This document shows, one piece after another, positions 4,853-10,988 of a stretch of DNA of 10,988 nt. The DNA comes from an uncultured Clostridia bacterium (lineage in GTDB: Bacteria; Bacillota; Clostridia; Oscillospirales; Oscillospiraceae). The position numbers and the translations under genes are program-made. The DNA lies in assembly GCA_945918815.1 (NCBI GenBank), contig CAMEIU010000061.1:1-10988 (forward strand). Direction: 5' to 3'. Below the pieces are notes generated by a model that ran no database searches, was not told the origin of the DNA, and was given only the letters and a program-made list of their open reading frames with translations. Numbering within the stretch: the first letter of the stretch is position 1; every line of letters begins with the position of its first letter.

Positions 4853-6624
4853 TTATTTGTAGCTCTTATACATGGGGCCGTAGGTGGCGCAGGCGCGGTA
4901 GTCCTGGCCTTCCTTGTCCATGCCGAAGGCGTTCCAGGCGGCGGGACGGAAGATGTCCTGATCGGGGACGTTGTGCATGCACACGGGGATACGGAGCATG
5001 GAGCACATGGTGATCAGGTCGGCGCCGATGTGGCCATAGGAGATCGCGCCGTGGTTGGCGCCCCAGTTCTGCATGACCTCGTAGGCAGTTCTGAAGGCGC
5101 TGCCTTCCTTGCCGTCGCAGCGAGGCGCGAACCAGGTGCAGGGCCAGGTGGGGTTGGTGCGCTCCATGAGCTTGTCGGAAACCTCGTCAGGCAGCTTCAC
5201 GGTCCAGCCTTCTGCGATCTGCAGGACGGGGCCCAGGCCCTTGACCAGGTTCAGACGGATCATGGTAGCGGGCATTTCCGCACGGGTGGTGTAGTGGCTG
5301 GAGAAGCCGCCGCCGCGGAAGTTGTCGAAGCCGGCCTCGCACCAGACGGTGGCGTCGGTCATCTTCTTGATGTCCTCATCGGTGACCTCCCACCACTTCT
5401 TCATGATGGCGTTGCCGTTCTCATCGGTGCATTCGCCGCAGGCATCCAGGCAGGCCGCACCGGAATTCAGAAGATGGATGATGCCGTTGGACTCGGCAGC
5501 ATGGCCTTCCAGCTTGTAGCCGGTGACGCGCTCGGTGGCCTCGCCGGACCAGTAGGTACGTACGTCGGCGAAGATCTGGGCGCGGTTGGTCAGCAGACGC
5601 ATGAACAGCATGCCCAGGCCGTTGAGAATGTCGTTCTCGGTGGCCAGGGTGAAGGGCTCGCGGGCGCCTGTCTCTGACCCTGGAAGCCGCCGGCGATGGC
5701 GTTGTGGCCGACCTTCTCTTCTTCAAAGGCGTCGGGCAGCCTGGGATTGCCGCACATCAGGTCCTTGATGATGCAGTACATCTTGACGGTGAACTCCCAC
5801 TGCTTTTCCTTTTCCTCAGGGGTGAATTTGATGCGGCGCTCCTCGCCCAGGAACTGCACGGACTCGGGATTGTCATCCCGGCCTTCCTTGCAGTGCGCCT
5901 TGGTCCAGGCCAGGGCCTTTTCGTAGTCTTCCTGGCAGTAGATGCCCTCTTCCATGCGGCGCAGGATTTCCACCTCGTCCACGGATTCGACCCGCAGGCC
6001 CAGATAGCTCTCCATAAAGTCGGAGTCCAGAATGGAGCCGCCGATGCCCATGCAGATGGAGCCGATCTGCAGGTAGCTCTTGCCGCGCATGGTGGCCACG
6101 GCCACAGCGGCGCGGCCGAAGCGCAGCAGCTTTTCTTTCACGTCCTCGGGGATGTCCGCGACCTGATCGCGGTCCTGGACCTCATGGCCGTAAATACCGA
6201 AGGCGGGCAGGCCCTTCTGGGCGTGGGTGGCCAGCACGGATGCCAGATACACCGCGCCGGGACGCTCGGTGCCGTTGAAGCCCCAGACGCCCTTGATGGT
6301 CATGGGATCGAGATCCATGGTCTCGGAGCCGTAGCACCAGCAGGGGGTGACGGACAGGGTGATGTCCACGCCTTCCTTGCGGAACTTGTCGGCGCAGGCG
6401 GCGGCCTCGGGCACGCGGCCGATGGACTTGTCGGCGATGATAACCTTCACAGGCTCGCCGTTGGAGTAGCGCAGGTTCTCTTCGTACAGCTTCTTGGCGG
6501 CCTGGGCCATAGCCATGACCTGATCCTCCAGGCTCTCACGCAGCTGCATGGGGCCGCGGCGGCCATCAATGATGGGGCGAATGCCGATCACAGGATAGTC
6601 GCCGACATATCTGTTTGTTGCCAT
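4853..6624 (-). pseudogene. fucI: L-fucose isomerase, broken by an internal out-of-frame deletion
   Basis: FucI converts L-fucose to L-fuculose (Mn2+-dependent, cytosolic, usually about 590 residues). The N-terminal part is intact from the ATG at 6624, with AGGAGG 8 nt upstream: IGIRPIIDGRRGP (13-25), TPCWCYGSETMDLDP (93-107), GFNGTERPGAVY, and GGFQGQRQ ending at residue 319. Family members continue with about 24 residues of the type WTDxxPNGD...FDWNG before REPF. Here only 5 nt (5663-5667) lie between those points, so about 67 nt are missing. The rest follows in another frame: REPFTLATEND, FADVRTYW, NWGANHG, to the stop at 4853. The metal ligands known from the E. coli enzyme (Glu of ATEND, Asp of FADV, His of GANHG) are all encoded, but downstream of the break. 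As written, the first frame ends in about 25 unrelated residues, at 5590. Either a true pseudogene or an assembly gap. Confidence 0.88.
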
Positions 6625-6647
6625 ATTATCTTCCTCCTGTTTTCTTA

Positions 6648-6692
6648 AAAATATGGTGGATGTACTTCATATACAAAACGCGGAATGCGTTT
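6648..6692 (-). promoter_or_regulatory. Candidate fucI promoter with an adjoining operator-like palindrome
   Basis: On the minus strand TTGTAT (6676-6671), a 17-nt spacer and TATTTT (6653-6648) form a weak sigma-A-type promoter ahead of fucI. The inverted repeat AAACGC-GGAAT-GCGTTT (6676-6692) touches the -35 box. Its half-site AAACG resembles the LacI-type sites near the regulator promoter but is spaced differently. Both parts are pattern matches only. Confidence 0.4.
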
Positions 6693-6719
6693 GGATACCG
6701 GTGTGGGGGGCGCATATAT

Positions 6720-6745
6720 GCCGTGCCGCAGACCTTTTGCACGGC
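6720..6745. repeat. Hairpin between the lacI-type gene and fucI
   Basis: GCCGTGC (6720-6726) pairs with GCACGGC (6739-6745) around a 12-nt loop, starting 8 nt after the regulator stop codon. The T-run (GTTTTCGC) is on the plus side, while on the minus strand ATATATGC follows, so it is not a standard terminator for the regulator. It may attenuate transcription or do nothing. Confidence 0.4.
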
Positions 6746-6753
6746 GTTTTCGC

Positions 6754-7711
6754 TCAGAGAATCAGCTTGCTTTTCAGCCGGGACTGACGCGGCGGACCGT
6801 CGTAACCGCCCAGCCGGTCCATGAGATAGTTTGCGGCGGTCTGGCCGATCTCCCGCTCCGGCTGCTGGACCACCGGCAGGGGCGGCGTCATCATGCTGCA
6901 AACCTCCACGCAGTCATAGCCGAACACGCTGATCTGCTCCGGCAGGTGGATTCCCCGTTCCTGGGCGGCGGTGATGAGACCCAGGGTGATGTCATAATTG
7001 GTGCTGAAAATGGCGGTGGGCGGCGTAGAGGAGGCCATCAGCTCCAGGAAGCAACGGTAGCCGGTGGCAAACTCCAGCTCCCCGCTGAGCACCAGGGCGT
7101 CGTCATAGGGAATGTCGTGATCCGACAGGGCACGCAGGTATCCCACCAGCCGCTTTCGGCCCGGTGATGATGGCGATGCGCCGGTGGCCGCCGCGGATCA
7201 GATAGGAGACGCCGTTGTAGACCGTCTCCGTGTTGTCCGTCAGCACAGTGTCGGTCTGCACGCCCTGAATGGCCCGGTCCACCTGGACCACGGGAATGGG
7301 CCGCCGTCCGGTCAGTTCATAGAACTCATCCGGGGACAGGTCCTCCGGCACATAGACCAGCCCGTCGATGCCCGTTCCCAGGAGAAAGTTCATGTAGTCC
7401 CGTTCCAGGCCGTGGTTGGCGCCGTAGCAGGAGATAACGCTGTGATAGCCGTTGTTCCGCAGCACCTTGTCCAGGGACATGACCAGGGTTCCGAAGAAAG
7501 GCGCGGCCATGGTGGGCAGCAGAATGCCGATGGAGCCGCTTCGCTGGGCCTTGAGGCCGCGGGCATAGGGATTGGCGCGATAGTCCAACGCAGACACGGC
7601 TTTTCGGATGGCTTCCACGTTCTCCGTGCGGACGTTGCCCCCGTTCAAATATTTAGATACGGTTGAAATGGAAACGCCGGCCATCTTGGCCACATCTTTG
7701 ATTGTTGCCAT
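6754..7711 (-). pseudogene. LacI-family transcriptional regulator, broken by a short out-of-frame deletion
   Basis: A LacI/GalR repressor has an N-terminal HTH, a hinge helix and a sugar-binding periplasmic-binding-like core. Here the HTH is at residues 3-22 (TIKDVAKMAGVSISTVSKYL), the hinge at about 47-60 (NPYARGLKAQRSGS) and the core begins IGILLPT. The first frame matches the family to HRRIAIITGP at about 185. The match resumes in another frame with KRLVGYLRALSDHD and runs through FSTNYDITLG and ISVFGYD to the stop at 6754. Relatives have about nine residues between TG and RL where this copy has 7 nt, so about 20 nt are missing near 7155-7160. Both halves are well conserved, which points to a recent event or an assembly error. 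The ATG at 7711 follows AGGAG. Its place between fucI and the divergent ABC operon suggests it controls both; the inducer is unknown, probably fucose or a derivative. Confidence 0.87.
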
Positions 7712-7735
7712 GTCATCTCCTGTTCCAGGAAAACG

Positions 7736-7749
7736 AAACGATTCGCGAA
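7736..7749. promoter_or_regulatory. LacI-type operator A, downstream of the regulator's own promoter
   Basis: AAACGATTCGCGAA differs from site B at one of 14 positions and includes the perfect palindrome ATTCGCGAAT (7741-7750). It lies about 20-35 nt into the predicted regulator transcript, where a bound repressor would block elongation, so it suggests autoregulation. Binding is inferred. Confidence 0.6.
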
Positions 7750-7777
7750 TAAGCTGATAAAAAGACTTTCAATCATT

Positions 7778-7806
7778 ATAATATTCTTTTCAGGTTGTGC
7801 TGTCAA
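7778..7806 (-). promoter_or_regulatory. Sigma-A promoter of the LacI-family regulator
   Basis: On the minus strand a perfect TTGACA (7806-7801), a 17-nt spacer and TATTAT (7783-7778, 5 of 6 consensus) precede the regulator. Transcription would start near 7771, about 60 nt before the ATG. This is the best consensus promoter in the window. Confidence 0.75.
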
Positions 7807-7829
7807 TACAAATTTTCCAAAAAAATATC

Positions 7830-7858
7830 TTGATTTTTGCAGCAAGATTGAGTATAGT
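7830..7858 (+). promoter_or_regulatory. Sigma-A promoter of the sugar ABC transporter operon
   Basis: TTGATT (7830-7835), a 17-nt spacer and TATAGT (7853-7858, 5 of 6 consensus) give a start near 7865 and a leader of about 220 nt. Its -35 box lies 23 nt from that of the divergent regulator promoter, so the two polymerases would bind back to back. Confidence 0.7.
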
Positions 7859-7864
7859 ATAGAA

Positions 7865-8084
7865 AAAGATGATGCTAATTGGGCCTGATTTTTGGCAGAA
7901 AGACGGCAAAACGTTTCGCGAAGAAACGCGACTTTTGCAGGATTTCTGTGGAACCTGTCCAAAGGAAACAGGCCCTGACTGTGTAATACCACTAAAAAAT
8001 GCGGTTTTTGAAAGCGGTATCCGGCGGCAGCTTCTTTTTGGAACCAACAGCATGGAATTGATTATGTAGGAGGGTGATGTTGGA
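7865..8084 (+). other. Long 5' leader of the ABC operon
   Basis: This stretch of about 220 nt between the predicted start and the first gene holds operator B, a small imperfect hairpin (CCTGT...ACAGG, about 7957-7975) and an A5/T5 inverted repeat near 7996-8009. It ends with AGGAGGG (8068-8074), the ribosome site for the ATPase. A 66-codon open frame (7869-8069) has no good ribosome site. I recognise no riboswitch and see no clear terminator. Confidence 0.45.
7909..7922. promoter_or_regulatory. LacI-type operator B in the ABC operon leader
   Basis: AAACGTTTCGCGAA contains the LacI-family core palindrome AAACGTTT (7909-7916) overlapping TTCGCGAA (7915-7922). A wider inverted repeat, CGTTTC-GCGAA-GAAACG, covers 7912-7928. 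It matches operator A at 13 of 14 positions and lies about 45-58 nt downstream of the predicted start, again a roadblock position. Confidence 0.65.
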
Positions 8085-9584
8085 GTGGGCGAGACAATTC
8101 TGAGAATGCACGGCATCCAGAAGTATTTCCCTGGCGTTCACGCATTGGATAACGCGCAGCTGGAAGTCCGGTCGGGCGAAGTTCTGGCTCTGATCGGCGA
8201 AAACGGCGCGGGCAAATCCACGCTGATGAAAATTCTGACCGGCGTCTACACCAAGGACGATGGCGTCATCGAGTATTTCGGTGAGCAGATCGAAATCAAC
8301 AGTCCCAAGGATGCCCAGGACAGGGGTATCAGCATCGTGCACCAGGAGCTGAACCTGATGCAGGACCTGACCGTCGCAGAGAACATCTTCATTGGCCGGG
8401 AGCCCAGCAAGGGCCTGTTCCTGGATAAGGCCAAGCAGAATCAGATGGCGCAGGAGCTTCTGGATTCTCTGCATCTGCACATTTCGCCCACCACCGTTGT
8501 CAAGCGGCTGACCGTCGCCAAGCAGCAGATGGTGGAGATCGCCAAGTCCCTTTCTTTCAATAATACGAAGGTCCTGATCATGGACGAGCCCTCCGCCGCC
8601 CTGACCGAAAGCGAGATCGAAGACCTGTTCGTCTTCATCCGCCGCCTGAAGGCCACCGGCGTCGGCATCATCTACATCTCCCACCGTATGGACGAGCTGA
8701 AGGAGATCACCGACCGCATCACCGTTATGCGCGACGGCCAGTATGTGGATACGGTGGACACTGCCTCCACCCCCATGGAGGAGATCGTCAAGATGATGGT
8801 CGGCCGTACTATTTACGAGGAGCCCAAGAGCCAATCCAACGTGGCGCCTGACGCCCCGGTGATCCTCGAGTGCGAGGGCCTGGTCTCCGACGATGTGAAG
8901 AACGTCTCCTTCAAGCTGAAGAAGGGCGAAATTCTGGGCTTCGCGGGTTTGATGGGCGCGGGCCGGACCGAGACCATGCGTCTGGTCTGCGGTGCCGACA
9001 AGCGCGACGCCGGCACCATCAAGGTCAACGGCAAGGAAGTCAAAATCCATTCTCCCAAGGACGCCGTCGCCGCCGGTATCGGTTATCTCTCCGAGGACCG
9101 CAAGCGCTTCGGCCTGTGCCTGGGCCTGTCCGTGGCCGACAACACCGCCATGGCTGCTCTCGACAGCCTGTCCGGCCCCATCTTTGTGTCGGATAAGAAG
9201 ATCGAGGCCAGAGCCCAGGAGTATGTGGACAAGATCCGCACCAAGACCCCTTCCGTCAAGACCTTGGTCCGCAGCCTCTCCGGCGGCAACCAGCAGAAGG
9301 TGGTTATCTCCAAATGGCTGCTCCGGGACTGCGACATCCTGATCTTTGACGAGCCCACCCGCGGCATCGATGTCGGCGCCAAGAGTGAGATCTATAAACT
9401 GATGAACCAGCTGGCTGCCGAAGGCAAGTCCATTATCATGATCTCTTCCGAACTGCCGGAGCTGCTCCGTATGTCCGACCGGATCATGGTTATGTGCGAA
9501 GGCCGCGTCACTGGCGAGCTGGACATCGCGGAAGCAACGCAGGAAAACATCATGACATTTGCAACCAAGAGGGAAGTGGGGTAA
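8085..9584 (+). CDS. Sugar ABC transporter ATPase with two nucleotide-binding domains (RbsA/MglA/XylG type)
   Basis: This 499-residue cytosolic ATPase energises a monosaccharide importer. Domain 1: Walker A GENGAGKST (38-46), Q-loop Gln87, signature LTVAKQQ (142-148), a departure from the usual LSVGQQQ, Walker B VLIMDEP (163-169) and switch His200. Domain 2 is the usual degenerate copy: GLMGAGRTE (288-296) lacks the Walker lysine, the signature LSGGNQQ (398-404) and Walker B ILIFDEPTRGIDVG (418-431) are intact, and the switch His is absent (IMISSEL). The start is taken as GTG at 8085, 10 nt after AGGAGGG. The ATG at 8077 is in another frame and too close, and the next in-frame ATG (8106) would trim the first strand. 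The permease starts 5 nt after the stop. The length is normal. Because the fucose genes diverge from it, fucose or a related 6-deoxyhexose is a reasonable but unproved substrate. Confidence 0.93.
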   Translation: MGETILRMHGIQKYFPGVHALDNAQLEVRSGEVLALIGENGAGKSTLMKILTGVYTKDDGVIEYFGEQIEINSPKDAQDRGISIVHQELNLMQDLTVAENIFIGREPSKGLFLDKAKQNQMAQELLDSLHLHISPTTVVKRLTVAKQQMVEIAKSLSFNNTKVLIMDEPSAALTESEIEDLFVFIRRLKATGVGIIYISHRMDELKEITDRITVMRDGQYVDTVDTASTPMEEIVKMMVGRTIYEEPKSQSNVAPDAPVILECEGLVSDDVKNVSFKLKKGEILGFAGLMGAGRTETMRLVCGADKRDAGTIKVNGKEVKIHSPKDAVAAGIGYLSEDRKRFGLCLGLSVADNTAMAALDSLSGPIFVSDKKIEARAQEYVDKIRTKTPSVKTLVRSLSGGNQQKVVISKWLLRDCDILIFDEPTRGIDVGAKSEIYKLMNQLAAEGKSIIMISSELPELLRMSDRIMVMCEGRVTGELDIAEATQENIMTFATKREVG

Positions 9585-9589
9585 GAATC

Positions 9590-10588
9590 ATGGAAAAACT
9601 CGGTAACAAAAAGCTTGACATGCAGAAGCTGCTGGCGCCGCTGGCATTGGTCATCCTGTATGTCGCTTTCTCCATCATCGGCGGTAAGAAATTCTTCTCC
9701 GTGGATATGGTCAAGAACATTCTGGAGTCCAGCTATTACATCGGCTTTATGGCCTTTGGCGTCACCTTCATCATCATCACCGGCGGCATCGACCTGTCCC
9801 TCGGTACCGTTATGATGTGTGCGGCCCTGCTTGGTGCGTATACCTTCAAGCAGCTGCACTTCCCGCTGATCATCTCCATCTTCGTCACCTTGCTGGTCGG
9901 CACCGCCTTCGGTTTCCTCAACGGCAACCTGGTGGCCCGCCTGAAGCTGCCCCCCTTCATCTCCACGCTGGGCACCATGATGATGTCTCAGGGCATTGGC
10001 TCCATCATCACCAAGGTCCAGTCTCAGACCTGGCCCACCGCCACCGAGCCCGTCGGCGGCTGGTTCAAGAAGGTCTTCATCCGCTGCGACCTGTTCGGCA
10101 TCAAGGCGTTCCCTGTGGGCGCCCTGTGGCTGGTTGCCTTCTTCATCATCGCATCCATGATCCTGCATAAGACCAAGTTCGGCCGCTATACCTTCGCCAT
10201 CGGCTCCAACGAAGAGGCCGCCCGCCTCTCCGGTATCAACGTGGACGCCTGGAAGGTCGCCGTCTACACCCTCAGCGGTTTCTTCGTCGGCATGGCTGGC
10301 CTGATGTACGCCGCCGCCTACACCACCATCACCCCGGGCACCGGCAACGGCCAGGAAATGAACGGCATCACCGGCGTCGTCATCGGCGGCACCTCCATGG
10401 CCGGCGGCTCCGGCACCATGGTCGGCACCCTGATCGGCGTGTTCATCATGTCCGTCCTGAAAAACGGCCTGTCCGCCGTGGGACTGCAGGCTCCCTGGCA
10501 GACCTTCTTCACCGGCCTGGTTGTCATCGGCGCCGTGCTCCTGGATATCCAGAGAACCAAGGCTGCCAACCGCGTCAAGAAGTCCTGA
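9590..10588 (+). CDS. Sugar ABC transporter permease (RbsC/BPD_transp_2 type)
   Basis: This 332-residue inner-membrane subunit has about eight to ten hydrophobic segments and forms the pore of the importer. Family marks: ITGGIDLSLGTVM near residue 65, the GNLVARLKLPPFISTLGTMM segment near 115-135, the ATPase-contact loop AIGSNEEAARLSGINV near 205 and GGTSMAGGSGTMVGT near 267. A short polar stretch between about 140 and 170 (SQTWPTATEPVGGW) sits in an outer loop. The ATG at 9590 is chosen because the family similarity starts shortly after and it lies 5 nt beyond the ATPase stop. Its ribosome site (GTGGGG) overlaps the end of that gene, pointing to coupled translation. There is no lesion. Substrate specificity resides in the binding protein and cannot be read from this subunit. 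Confidence 0.92.
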   Translation: MEKLGNKKLDMQKLLAPLALVILYVAFSIIGGKKFFSVDMVKNILESSYYIGFMAFGVTFIIITGGIDLSLGTVMMCAALLGAYTFKQLHFPLIISIFVTLLVGTAFGFLNGNLVARLKLPPFISTLGTMMMSQGIGSIITKVQSQTWPTATEPVGGWFKKVFIRCDLFGIKAFPVGALWLVAFFIIASMILHKTKFGRYTFAIGSNEEAARLSGINVDAWKVAVYTLSGFFVGMAGLMYAAAYTTITPGTGNGQEMNGITGVVIGGTSMAGGSGTMVGTLIGVFIMSVLKNGLSAVGLQAPWQTFFTGLVVIGAVLLDIQRTKAANRVKKS

Positions 10589-10656
10589 TTTATCAATTTC
10601 AATTTTGTATAAGCGCGGCTCTGCCCGTTTATAAATAAACAAATGGAGGAACAAAA

Positions 10657-10988
10657 ATGAAAAAACTGATCGCCCTGCTTCTGGCATTGGTCATGGTCAT
10701 GGGCCTGGTTGCCTGCGCCAGCAGCACCGAAACCAAGACCGAAACCCCCACCGCCGAGACTCCCGCCGCGGAAACTCCCACTGCTGAAGAGCCCGCCGCC
10801 GAGGAGCCCGCTGCTGAGACTCCCGCTGCTGACGAGACCATCTACATCCCCGTCATGGCCAAGGGCTTCCAGCACCAGTTCTGGCAGGCTGTTAAGGCCG
10901 GCGCCGACGCTGCTGCCGCTGACTACGGCGTAGAGGTCTACTTCGGCGGCCCCGCCTCCGAGGCCGAGGTCGACGCCCAGGTCAACAT
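10657..10988 (+). CDS. Sugar ABC transporter substrate-binding lipoprotein, N-terminal part (runs off the window)
   Basis: These are the first 110 residues of the extracellular, membrane-anchored sugar receptor for the preceding ATPase and permease. A lipoprotein signal is clear: MKK, a hydrophobic core (LIALLLALVMVMG) and lipobox LVAC with the lipidated Cys20. Residues 21-60 form a flexible acidic Ala/Pro/Thr/Glu linker with six pentapeptide repeats. The mature fold starts at IYIPVMAKGFQHQFWQAV and continues through GVEVYFGGPASEAEVDAQVN, the usual start of the periplasmic-binding type 1 (Peripla_BP_4) sugar receptors. The ATG at 10657 follows GGAGGAAC with good spacing. It lies 68 nt after the permease with no terminator between them, so it is the third gene of the operon. 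The ligand-contacting part is outside the window. Confidence 0.92.
   Translation, partial: MKKLIALLLALVMVMGLVACASSTETKTETPTAETPAAETPTAEEPAAEEPAAETPAADETIYIPVMAKGFQHQFWQAVKAGADAAAADYGVEVYFGGPASEAEVDAQVN
10741..10830 (+). repeat. Six 15-nt in-frame repeats encoding the lipoprotein linker
   Basis: Codons 29-58 of the binding protein read ETPTA ETPAA ETPTA EEPAA EEPAA ETPAA: six copies of a (E)(T/E)P(A/T)A unit. Codons vary between copies (gag act ccc, gaa act ccc, gag gag ccc), so it is not a freshly slipped exact microsatellite, though copy-number change by recombination remains possible. Confidence 0.8.

Noticed and set aside
5704..6648. A 314-codon plus-strand open frame opposite fucI
   Set aside because: The same reverse-strand artefact; the minus strand carries an unmistakable fucose isomerase.
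6720..6745. A terminator for the regulator gene
   Set aside because: The T-run is on the wrong strand for that gene and no plus-strand gene ends here.
7909..7922. A CcpA catabolite (cre) site
   Set aside because: The core AAACGTTT is shared, but the outer TG/CA positions of cre are absent and a better match exists to the operator near the regulator promoter.
8077..8103. ATG at 8077 as the start of the ATPase
   Set aside because: It is in another frame, ends after eight codons, and is only 2 nt from the ribosome site; GTG at 8085 fits the family.
7992..9050. A 352-codon minus-strand open frame opposite the ATPase
   Set aside because: It shadows the first ATPase domain; no motif and no ribosome site.
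9392..10687. A 431-codon minus-strand open frame opposite the ABC ATPase and permease
   Set aside because: Asp/Gly/His-rich composition, no domain, and it crosses gene boundaries of a convincing operon.

Overview
The window looks like a chromosomal accessory stretch of a GC-rich gut-type Clostridia, most likely Oscillospirales (the Flavonifractor/Oscillibacter neighbourhood). This is inferred from strong AGGAGG-type ribosome sites, a low-GC promoter island inside GC-rich coding DNA, IS3- and IS256-type elements, the protein families present, and GC-rich palindromic intergenic repeats of a style familiar from that group. No taxon can be proved from the sequence alone.

Left part (1-1250): nested insertion sequences. 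The start of an IS256-family element runs off the left edge. It has inserted into orfB of an IS3-family element whose orfA is intact. Before the IS256 interruption, orfB already carries an apparent one-base lesion. Both elements have an almost perfect terminal hairpin whose inner arm contains the ribosome-binding site of their first gene.

Middle part (1274-7711), all on the minus strand: an acyl/aryl-CoA ligase; a palindrome-rich intergenic repeat; then, in transcription order from the right, a LacI-family regulator, L-fucose isomerase (fucI), fucose mutarotase (fucU) and an AEC-family permease. fucU and the permease abut exactly, and a good terminator follows. The regulator and fucI are each broken by a short out-of-frame internal deletion (about 20 and about 67 nt). 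A second intergenic repeat, inverted heptamer arrays, separates fucI from fucU.

Right part (7712-10988): a divergent promoter region with back-to-back sigma-A promoters and a near-identical LacI-type operator downstream of each predicted start site. On the plus strand follow a complete sugar ABC ATPase, its permease, and the start of a lipoprotein substrate-binding protein that runs off the right edge.

Taken together this is a fucose-type sugar locus: import by a ribose/galactose-class ABC transporter, anomer conversion by FucU, isomerisation by FucI and control by a LacI-type repressor. Fuculose kinase and aldolase are not in the window. The two lesions mean that either the catabolic and regulatory half is decaying while transport is preserved, or the assembly has lost short segments. 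I see no undescribed defence or mobile system. The findings most worth a check are the paired lesions, the paired operators and the two RBS-masking IS hairpins.
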